This document shows positions 16,168-21,944 of a stretch of DNA of 30,657 nucleotides, one piece after another; positions within the stretch are counted from its first letter, which is position 1, and every line of letters starts with the position of its first letter. The position numbers and the translations under genes are program-made. Source of the DNA: an uncultured Limnohabitans sp. (GTDB lineage: Bacteria > Pseudomonadota > Gammaproteobacteria > Burkholderiales > Burkholderiaceae_C); the NCBI GenBank assembly GCA_937928195.1, contig CALEYZ010000089.1, forward strand, positions 1 through 30,657, in the 5' to 3' direction. The notes beneath the pieces were generated by a model. The model was not told the origin of the DNA. It did not search any database and worked only from the letters and a program-made list of their open reading frames with translations.

Positions 16168-17946
16168 TTAAGTAATGAGTTTGATGCTGCCTGGCACAAT
16201 TTTGGCGCCAAATTCTTGCACCATGGCCTGAACCAATGGATCGGCGTGAATCAAGTCTTCCGCCGCCTTTTGTTTTTCGGCCAGCGCCACAGCATTTCTT
16301 TGAGCGGGCGAGTCGGATACTTTACCAATTTCAACCACCAACTTCACAGCATGACCCGCCGCATGCAGTGCCGCTTGCAAGCGCTCCCGCGCAACGCCTT
16401 GGTTGAGCGATTCACTCTCAATGCGCAATTGCCACTGGTCCGTGTCGCGCGCTATCAGCTGGGACTGCAGCGCCAGCTCACGGACCAATGCGGTGATGGC
16501 TTCTGCGCTGATCAAACCACGTACGGTCTGCGTCCAAAAATCGCCCTCTTCAGTGGCAATCAAAGTACGCGGTGCTGTTCTTTCGGTGGGTGCACTGGCC
16601 TCCCTGACCGCCAAGGTTTGAACCCGCACGGGGGCAGCAACAGGCCGTTCTTCCTGTGGTGCCATCGGCTCTGGGATAACAAGCTCCGCGGTTTTCTCAA
16701 TGGTTTGCTCAGCGACCTGCACACGCTGCACTCCATCGGTGGCTGCAGGTGTTTCTACTTGCGCTTGCGGCAACTCTCTGGCGTCAGCTGTTGTTAGAGT
16801 TTTTTTTTGAGCCGAGAGCGAATCGCCCGCCGCGCCTTGGGCGACCTTGGGTTTGAACGCCAGCAATCGAAGCAAGATCATGGTCAACGCAGCGTACTCG
16901 TCGGGTGCCAAACCCAGTTCAGCGCGACCATGCAAACACAAGCTGTAAAGCAGCTGGGTTTCGTCGGCAGGCATGGCGTGTGAGAGCCGGACCATTTCAA
17001 GGTGGTCAGGATCGTCAGACGCTGCCGCAGCCTGCGGTACAACTTGCAAAACTGCCATTCGCTGCAGGGCCACCGACATGTCCTCGAGCGCAGAGGCTGC
17101 TGACAAGCCATTGAGTCGCAAGGTTTCAGCGACAGACACCACGGCAGCACCATCGCCTTTGGCCAATGCATCAATCAAACCCAAGACATGGCTTTGATCG
17201 ACACTGCCCAGCATCAGACGCACTGTGGCCTCTTGCAATTGACCACTGCCAAAGGCGATGGCCTGGTCCGTGAGGCTGAGAGCATCACGCATGGAGCCGC
17301 GGGCAGCTCGCGACAGCAATTTCAAGGCCATGGGTTCGGCAGGTAAATTTTCTTGACCCAACACTTGCGTCAAATGTTCGAACACTGTTTCGGGGGCCAT
17401 GGGCCGCAAATTAAATTGCAGGCAACGCGACAGCACCGTGACGGGCACCTTTTGAGGATCGGTGGTGGCCAAAACAAATTTCAAATACTCAGGTGGCTCT
17501 TCCAAGGTTTTCAACATGGCGTTGAACGCCGTGTTGGTCAGCATGTGAACCTCGTCGATCATGAAGACTTTGAAGCGACCTTGAACTGGCTTGTACACCG
17601 CTTGCTCGAGCAAGCTTTGAACTTCGTCAACGCCGCGATTGGAGGCCGCATCCAATTCGGTGTAATCGACAAACCGACCTGAATCAATGTCCTGACAGGC
17701 TTGGCACACACCGCAAGGTTCTGCGGTAATGCCGCCCTGACCATCAAGGCCTTGGCAATTTAAGGATTTGGCCAGAATTCGCGAAACAGTGGTCTTACCA
17801 ACGCCCCGCGTCCCTGTGAACAAATAGGCGTGATGCAACCTTTGCTGCACCAGTGCATTCGTGAGGGCCTGCACCACGTGCTCTTGCCCCACCATTTCAG
17901 TGAAGTTGCGAGGACGGTATTTTCGCGCCAGAACAAGATAAGACAT
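16168..17946 (-). CDS. dnaX: DNA polymerase III subunits tau/gamma (DnaX)
   Basis: The clamp-loader ATPase of the replicative polymerase; 592 residues as full-length tau. Seen in order: RPRNFTEMVGQEHVVQ, Walker A GTRGVGKTT (Lys51), zinc ligands Cys64, Cys78, Cys81 and Cys84, Walker B with DEVH (131-134), and the SRC sensor (173-175). A collar domain runs to about 365, then a Pro/Glu/Thr-rich linker leads to a C-terminal tau domain (about 470-592) for DnaB and alpha contacts. At codons 380-382 (CAA AAA AAA ACT) lies an A9 run with stops just after it in both other frames, suggesting a gamma-like short form of about 383-387 residues. The ATG at 17946 has no Shine-Dalgarno; a TAGAAT box ends 6 nt upstream. 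Confidence 0.95.
   Translation of the reverse strand: MSYLVLARKYRPRNFTEMVGQEHVVQALTNALVQQRLHHAYLFTGTRGVGKTTVSRILAKSLNCQGLDGQGGITAEPCGVCQACQDIDSGRFVDYTELDAASNRGVDEVQSLLEQAVYKPVQGRFKVFMIDEVHMLTNTAFNAMLKTLEEPPEYLKFVLATTDPQKVPVTVLSRCLQFNLRPMAPETVFEHLTQVLGQENLPAEPMALKLLSRAARGSMRDALSLTDQAIAFGSGQLQEATVRLMLGSVDQSHVLGLIDALAKGDGAAVVSVAETLRLNGLSAASALEDMSVALQRMAVLQVVPQAAAASDDPDHLEMVRLSHAMPADETQLLYSLCLHGRAELGLAPDEYAALTMILLRLLAFKPKVAQGAAGDSLSAQKKTLTTADARELPQAQVETPAATDGVQRVQVAEQTIEKTAELVIPEPMAPQEERPVAAPVRVQTLAVREASAPTERTAPRTLIATEEGDFWTQTVRGLISAEAITALVRELALQSQLIARDTDQWQLRIESESLNQGVARERLQAALHAAGHAVKLVVEIGKVSDSPAQRNAVALAEKQKAAEDLIHADPLVQAMVQEFGAKIVPGSIKLIT
16784..16809 (-). promoter_or_regulatory. dnaX: Candidate slippage/frameshift site in dnaX
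   Basis: The coding strand has nine consecutive A residues (16808 down to 16800) after the C of codon 380. One extra A, or a -1 ribosomal slip, gives N-S-N-N-S then TGA at 16786-16784. One A fewer, or a +1 slip, gives Leu then TAA. Both alternatives cut the protein right after the collar domain, where gamma ends in E. coli and Thermus. Confidence 0.65.
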
Positions 17947-17967
17947 GTGCTGATTCTATCGGTGTCT

Positions 17968-17973
17968 TACAAT
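17968..17973 (+). promoter_or_regulatory. -10 element for ffs
   Basis: TACAAT at 17968-17973 lies 7 nt before the predicted 5' end of the SRP RNA at 17981, the expected distance for a -10 box. A good -35 is not evident; that region would overlap the first codon of divergent dnaX. Confidence 0.5.
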
Positions 17974-17980
17974 AGCACTC

Positions 17981-18074
17981 GACGGGCCTTCCCGCATGGT
18001 TATGCAGCCAACCGAGTCAGGTGGGGAACCAAGCAGCTCTAACTGCGGCGCCAGTGCCGGGGTCAAGGCTCGTC
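17981..18074 (+). ncRNA. ffs: Signal recognition particle RNA, small bacterial (4.5S) type
   Basis: The RNA of the signal recognition particle pairs with Ffh to target membrane proteins. The conserved domain IV hairpin is seen as GTCAGGTGGGGAACCAAGCAGC-like sequence around 18016-18037: the asymmetric loop bases CAGG and AGCAG flank a GG/CC stem (18023-18024, 18029-18030) capped by the GGAA tetraloop (18025-18028). E. coli has CC/GG at that stem, so this is a compensatory swap. The ends close a 10-bp stem (GACGGGCCTT 17981-17990 with AAGGCTCGTC 18064-18073, one G-U pair), continued inward by CCCG with CGGG. Size about 94 nt. It is divergent from dnaX with 34 bp between, and its 3' strand overlaps the end of the convergent flavoprotein gene. 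Confidence 0.9.
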
Positions 18075-19397
18075 ACCTTTCAATTTCAGTTGCAGCGCAT
18101 GGGCTGCACACACCCCGGTGGCCATGCTGGCCGTCAGCAAATAGCCGCCTGTTGGGGCTTCCCAGTCCAACATTTCTCCCGCACAAAAAACACCCGGCAG
18201 GGCTTTGGTTTCCAAAGTTGGCAGCAAGCCACTCCAAGCCACCCCCCCTGCCGTACTGATGGCCTCATCAATGGGTCGTGTGGCGGTCACCTTCACAGGC
18301 AAGGCCTTGAGCGCATTGGCAAGTTTCTCGGGGTCGTGCAAAGTTTCGGGCGTGAGCAGCTCGTTCAGCAAACCCATCTTCACGCCTTCCACGCCCAAGC
18401 GGCTTTTAAGATGGGATGACAGACTGCGCGTACCGCGAGGATGCGAGACCTCTTTGAGGACCTGCGCCAAAGACCGATCAGGCAGCAAGTCCAACTGAAA
18501 TTCAGCCATGCCTTCCTGGTTAATTTGTTCCCGCAAATCGGCAGAAGCGGTGTAAATCAAGCTGCCTTCAACACCATAGGCTGTGATCACAAACTCGCCC
18601 TGTCTGCTTTGTGGCTCACCTTGCGCAGATCGCCATGCCAAGCGCACCGACTTCAAGGGTTGTCCAGCAAAACGCGATTCAAAAAAAGAGGTCCAACCCG
18701 CGCCAGTCCGTCCCTGAACATGAAAGCCACAGTTAGAAGCTTGCAAAGTTTGAACCGGTACACCGTGAGATTGCAGCAAGGGGACCCATGCGCCATCGGA
18801 GCCCAGTCTTGCCCAGCTGCCTCCGCCCATGGCCAAGATGACTGCTTTGGCGACAACGCGCTGGGTGAGCGCACTGTCAGAGGACAAAGCTTGCATTTGA
18901 AATTCCAGGACAGTGGAGGAAGCACCAGTCTCATTCAGCACTTGCAAGCCTGTCAATTTGTGTCGCATGTGAAACTGCACAGGCTTTCCAGATGGGGGGT
19001 GCCGCAGGCGATGCAACCATGCACGCAGCAGTGGCGCGGCTTTCATCTCCTTTGGAAAGACGCGTCCAGAGGTGCCCACAAATGTGTCAATGCCCAAACT
19101 TTGGGCCCAATCTCGAAGCTGCTGCGCACCCCAGTTTTGAAGGACCGGTTGGAGTTGTGGCTGATGGCTGGCATAGCGACGAACAAACTGATCCACAGGC
19201 TCAGAATGCGTGAGGTTCAGCCCTCCCCGCCCGGCCAACAGAAATTTACGCCCCACCGAAGGCATTGCGTCAAAGAGATGGACAGCGTGTCCCCAACCCG
19301 ACAGCAATTCTGCGGCCATCAAGCCAGCCGGGCCACCGCCAACGATGGCCACATTGACATTTTGTGAAGGCTGCAGCGTGGGTTTGGTTGAATTCAT
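18063..19397 (-). CDS. HI0933-like (BaiN/YhiN-type) FAD-dependent oxidoreductase
   Basis: A 444-residue flavoprotein of the HI0933 family, probably its PP_4765-like subgroup. The N-terminus NVAIVGGGPAGLMAAELLSG is the FAD-binding GxGxxG fold. It is followed by the family signature GRKFLLAGRGGLNLTHSE, the mid segment VILAMGGGSWARLGSDG and the C-terminal PGVFCAGEMLDWEAPTGGYLLTASMATG, which completes the FAD site. Family members are reductases of poorly known substrate. The open frame extends to a TTG at 19412, but ATG 19397 places the Rossmann motif at the usual distance and is preferred. The stop (18063-18065) and last codons lie antisense to the 3' stem of the ffs RNA. Confidence 0.87.
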   Translation of the reverse strand: MNSTKPTLQPSQNVNVAIVGGGPAGLMAAELLSGWGHAVHLFDAMPSVGRKFLLAGRGGLNLTHSEPVDQFVRRYASHQPQLQPVLQNWGAQQLRDWAQSLGIDTFVGTSGRVFPKEMKAAPLLRAWLHRLRHPPSGKPVQFHMRHKLTGLQVLNETGASSTVLEFQMQALSSDSALTQRVVAKAVILAMGGGSWARLGSDGAWVPLLQSHGVPVQTLQASNCGFHVQGRTGAGWTSFFESRFAGQPLKSVRLAWRSAQGEPQSRQGEFVITAYGVEGSLIYTASADLREQINQEGMAEFQLDLLPDRSLAQVLKEVSHPRGTRSLSSHLKSRLGVEGVKMGLLNELLTPETLHDPEKLANALKALPVKVTATRPIDEAISTAGGVAWSGLLPTLETKALPGVFCAGEMLDWEAPTGGYLLTASMATGVCAAHALQLKLKGDEP

Positions 19398-19456
19398 GAA
19401 AGCGATTGTCAAATAAAGGAAAAGATGCCCCCATGGCTGAGTGGCTTATGGGTTTC

Positions 19457-19465
19457 TGTCAAAAT
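19457..19465 (+). promoter_or_regulatory. Extended -10 element upstream of trxA
   Basis: TGTCAAAAT has the extended -10 layout TGn followed by CAAAAT, 57 bp before the trxA ATG. The same layout recurs before rho, rpmE2 and the ABM gene in this window. Confidence 0.45.
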
Positions 19466-19522
19466 ACAAGCAGTTTACAAAGGCACGTTCGTTGCATTTC
19501 ACACTCAAACAAGGAAAAGGCC

Positions 19523-19855
19523 ATGGCCAGCGATTTGATCAAACACATTACCGACGCCACTTTCGATGCTGACGTTCTCAAGTCAGACAAACCCGTGGTG
19601 GTTGACTTCTGGGCAGAGTGGTGTGGTCCTTGCAAAATGATTGCCCCCATTTTGGATGATGTTGCAGGTGCATACCAAGGCAAATTGCAAATCACCAAAA
19701 TGAATGTCGATGAAAACCGTGACATTCCGGCCAAATTTGGCATCCGTGGTATTCCAACTTTGATGGTGTTCAAAGATGGCCAGTTGGCGGCAACCAAAGT
19801 GGGTGCTATGAGCAAAGCCCAATTGACGGCCTTCATTGATCAACAATTGGCCTGA
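19523..19855 (+). CDS. trxA: Thioredoxin
   Basis: A 110-residue cytoplasmic thioredoxin that reduces protein disulfides using electrons from thioredoxin reductase. The active site WAEWCGPCKMIAP puts the redox cysteines at 34 and 37, the buried Asp at 28 in VVVDFW, and the cis-proline at 78 in GIRGIPTLMVF. Length matches E. coli TrxA (109). The frame is open upstream, but ATG 19523 has a strong AAGGAAAAGG ribosome site and the normal thioredoxin start. It is followed by a 314-bp gap and then rho, the same gene order (trxA then rho) as in E. coli. Confidence 0.96.
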   Translation: MASDLIKHITDATFDADVLKSDKPVVVDFWAEWCGPCKMIAPILDDVAGAYQGKLQITKMNVDENRDIPAKFGIRGIPTLMVFKDGQLAATKVGAMSKAQLTAFIDQQLA

Positions 19856-19865
19856 GAATGCACCT

Positions 19866-19887
19866 GGACGAGTTGCAAGACTCGTCC
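19866..19887 (+). other. Hairpin 10 bp after trxA
   Basis: GGACGAGT (19866-19873) pairs perfectly with ACTCGTCC (19880-19887) around a 6-nt loop. No T-run follows, so it is a 3'-end hairpin rather than a clear intrinsic terminator for trxA. The stretch from here to the rho promoter shows nothing else I can name. Confidence 0.4.
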
Positions 19888-19948
19888 TGTGAGCTCTCTG
19901 CTCCCGCGCCAAGCGGCCCAAGGCTGTAAGCAATCCAGCCAGCACTGC

Positions 19949-19978
19949 TTGCGAAGCCCTTCAAATTCCTGTCATAAT
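19949..19978 (+). promoter_or_regulatory. Sigma-70 promoter of rho
   Basis: TTGCGA (19949-19954), an 18-bp spacer and CATAAT (19973-19978) preceded by TGT form a good extended -10 promoter. Transcription would begin near 19985, giving a rho leader of about 185 nt. Confidence 0.6.
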
Positions 19979-19984
19979 CCGCTT

Positions 19985-20169
19985 CGTTGAGCCCCAAAAG
20001 GGTTTCAACACAGTTTCAAGACAGAGACTTCGTAAAGCCCCCAGCGCCTGCTTATCCTTTCTGGCGCACCTTTCAAGGCTTTGGTTTCTAGGCGCTTGAA
20101 ATTTCGGTTTCCTCCTCCCCCAGATTTTTATTCATCAACCCATGAGGGTTGTTCTACGCAGGTAAATCC
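19985..20169 (+). promoter_or_regulatory. Long structured rho leader (candidate autoregulatory region)
   Basis: The ~185-nt leader starts with a hairpin (GTTGA 19986-19990 with TCAAC 20005-20009, plus an inner CCC/GGG). It then has a C/U-rich, G-poor stretch including a 14-nt pyrimidine run (20108-20121), and ends in a perfect CAACCC-ATGA-GGGTTG hairpin (20136-20151) just before the rho ribosome site. E. coli rho is autoregulated by Rho-dependent termination in its leader; the layout here would suit the same mechanism, but that is inference. A 7-codon mini-ORF (20142-20165, MRVVLRR) starts in the last hairpin loop. Confidence 0.45.
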
Positions 20170-21432
20170 ATGCACTTAAACGAACTCAAGGCACTGCACG
20201 TGTCTGAAGTCCTCAAGCAGGCTGACGAGCTTGAGATTGAAAACACTGGCCGCATGCGCAAACAAGAATTGATGTTTGCCATCATCAAAAAACGCGCACG
20301 CGCAGGCGAACAAGTGTTTGCCGATGGCGTCTTAGAAATCTTGCCTGACGGTTTTGGTTTCTTACGCAGCCCCGACACCAGCTACACCGCCAGCACGGAC
20401 GACATCTACATCAGCCCCAGCCAAGTGCGCCGATTCAATTTGCACACGGGCGACATGATTGAAGGTGAAGTGCGCATTCCGAAAGACGGCGAGCGTTACT
20501 TTGCTCTCACCAAGCTTGACAAGGTCAATGGCGACTTGCCAGAGAACAACAAGCACAAAATCATGTTTGAGAACTTGACCCCCTTGTTCCCGAACATTCA
20601 GATGCGACTTGAGCGCGATATCAAGGCTGAAGAAAACATCACCAGCCGCGTGATCGACATCATTGCCCCTATCGGTAAAGGCCAGCGCGCGTTGATCGTG
20701 GCGCAACCCAAGTCAGGCAAAACCGTGATGATGCAACACATCGCACACGCCATCACAGCCAACAATCCCGACGTTCACCTGATGGTTTTGCTCGTGGACG
20801 AGCGTCCTGAAGAGGTGACAGAAATGCAGCGCACTGTGCGCGGTGAGGTGATTGCATCCACTTTCGATGAGCCTGCTGCACGTCACGTGCACGTAGCAGA
20901 AATGGTGATCGAACGCGCCAAGCGCTTGGTAGAGTTGAAAAAAGACGTGGTCATTTTGCTTGACTCCATCACCCGTTTGGCCCGCGCCTACAACAATGTG
21001 GTGCCCAGCTCTGGCAAAGTCCTGACCGGCGGTGTCGATGCCAACGCCTTGCAACGCCCTAAGCGCTTTTTTGGCGCTGCTCGCAATGTGGAAGAAGGCG
21101 GCAGCCTCACCATCATCGCCACCGCGCTGGTCGATACCGGCAGCCGCATGGACGAGGTGATCTTCGAAGAATTCAAAGGCACCGGCAATTGCGAGATCCA
21201 TTTGGAACGTCGCTTGTACGAAAAACGTGTTTTCCCAGCCATCAACTTGAACCGCAGCGGTACCCGCCGTGAAGAGTTGCTCTTGCAGCCGGAAGTGCTG
21301 CAAAAAACACGCATCTTGCGACAGTTCATGTACAACATGGACGAAATTGAAGCCATGGAAATGGTCCTCAAGAGCATGAAAGCCACGAAGAGCAACGTCG
21401 AATTCTTCGACATGATGCGTCGTGGTGGCTAA
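20170..21432 (+). CDS. rho: Transcription termination factor Rho
   Basis: A 420-residue hexameric RNA helicase that terminates transcription at C-rich, unstructured RNA. The N-terminus MHLNELKALHVSEVLKQADE and the primary RNA-binding segment GFGFLRSP (61-68) with DDIYISPSQVRRF form the cold-shock-like domain. Walker A is AQPKSGKTVM (Lys184), Walker B LLDSITRLARAYN, the Q-loop TGGVDANAL and the R-loop region GAARNVEEGGSLTIIATALV. Length matches E. coli Rho (419). The frame opens at 20149, but ATG 20170 starts the conserved sequence and has AGG upstream. Residues for bicyclomycin binding appear intact by eye, without alignment. Confidence 0.97.
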   Translation: MHLNELKALHVSEVLKQADELEIENTGRMRKQELMFAIIKKRARAGEQVFADGVLEILPDGFGFLRSPDTSYTASTDDIYISPSQVRRFNLHTGDMIEGEVRIPKDGERYFALTKLDKVNGDLPENNKHKIMFENLTPLFPNIQMRLERDIKAEENITSRVIDIIAPIGKGQRALIVAQPKSGKTVMMQHIAHAITANNPDVHLMVLLVDERPEEVTEMQRTVRGEVIASTFDEPAARHVHVAEMVIERAKRLVELKKDVVILLDSITRLARAYNNVVPSSGKVLTGGVDANALQRPKRFFGAARNVEEGGSLTIIATALVDTGSRMDEVIFEEFKGTGNCEIHLERRLYEKRVFPAINLNRSGTRREELLLQPEVLQKTRILRQFMYNMDEIEAMEMVLKSMKATKSNVEFFDMMRRGG

Positions 21433-21479
21433 AAAGCCATCATTTCAGCCCAAATCTGGCATGCAAGTCATTGATTTCA

Positions 21480-21505
21480 TGCCATAATCTCGTTTTTCGC
21501 GAAAA
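21480..21505 (+). promoter_or_regulatory. rpmE2 promoter with adjoining TTTTCGCGAAAA palindrome
   Basis: TGCCATAAT (21480-21488) is an extended -10. A perfect 12-bp palindrome TTTTCGCGAAAA (21494-21505) begins where transcription should start, so it could be an operator or a short 5' hairpin. No Zur-box-like sequence is seen. Confidence 0.45.
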
Positions 21506-21559
21506 GTACCCTGGAATGGTCCATGGGCGGCTGTCGCAACTGAACTCAAGGAAAAGACC

Positions 21560-21820
21560 ATGAAAGAAGGCATTCACCCCAACTACCGAGAAGTTTGCTT
21601 CTTGGACTTGTCTAACGGCTTCAAGTTCGTCACACGTTCTTGTGTCAATGCCAAAGAAATGGTGAAAATGGACGACGGCCGCGAGCTGCCATTGTTCAAA
21701 CTGGACACATCCAGCGAATCACACCCCTTCTACACAGGTACACAAAAATCTGTCGACAACATGGGTGGTCGCGTTGAGAAGTTCCGCAACCGTTTTGGCA
21801 AAACGTCCATCACGAAGTAA
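21560..21820 (+). CDS. rpmE2: 50S ribosomal protein L31 type B
   Basis: An 86-residue ribosomal protein L31. It begins MKEGIHPNYREVCFLDLSNGFKF, the type B pattern, and ends HPFYTGTQKSVDNMGGRVEKFRNRFG. The zinc-binding CxxC pair of type A L31 is missing; only isolated Cys residues occur (VCF, SCVN), so this is the zinc-independent form. In many bacteria type B is a zinc-starvation paralogue under Zur, but here it sits after rho with a normal-looking promoter, so it may be the housekeeping copy; in E. coli rpmE is not next to rho. A strong AAGGAAAAG ribosome site precedes the ATG, and a good terminator follows 27 bp after the stop. Confidence 0.95.
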   Translation: MKEGIHPNYREVCFLDLSNGFKFVTRSCVNAKEMVKMDDGRELPLFKLDTSSESHPFYTGTQKSVDNMGGRVEKFRNRFGKTSITK

Positions 21821-21847
21821 TTCTTCGCGTCACTTGGTGACCATGAC

Positions 21848-21883
21848 AGGGCAGCCCGGGCAACCGGCCTGCCCTTGTTTTTT
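21848..21883 (+). terminator. Rho-independent terminator after rpmE2
   Basis: AGGGCAG (21848-21854) pairs with CTGCCCT (21869-21875). Inside, after one C-C mismatch, CCGG pairs with CCGG around a GCAA loop, and a T-rich tract runs to 21883. Confidence 0.9.
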
Positions 21884-21909
21884 GCCTTTGAATTTGCGTT
21901 TCAACGACT

Positions 21910-21937
21910 TTGACGCGAGCGGCTTCTCTGCTATCTT
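21910..21937 (+). promoter_or_regulatory. Sigma-70 promoter for the GT39-type gene
   Basis: TTGACG (21910-21915), a 16-bp spacer and TATCTT (21932-21937) make a reasonable promoter. The start would fall at or next to the GTG at 21945, implying a leaderless mRNA, or a 12-nt leader if ATG 21957 is used. Confidence 0.5.
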
Positions 21938-21944
21938 CTAAGCT

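Noticed and set aside
18441..19367. 308-codon open frame on the plus strand opposite the flavoprotein gene
   Set aside because: The minus strand encodes a full HI0933-type flavoprotein with intact motifs; the plus-strand frame has no recognisable domain or ribosome site.
19425..19470. tRNA-like start with GGCTGAGTGGCTT resembling a D-arm
   Set aside because: No anticodon stem or GGTTCRANNCC T-arm follows at the right distance and no acceptor stem closes.
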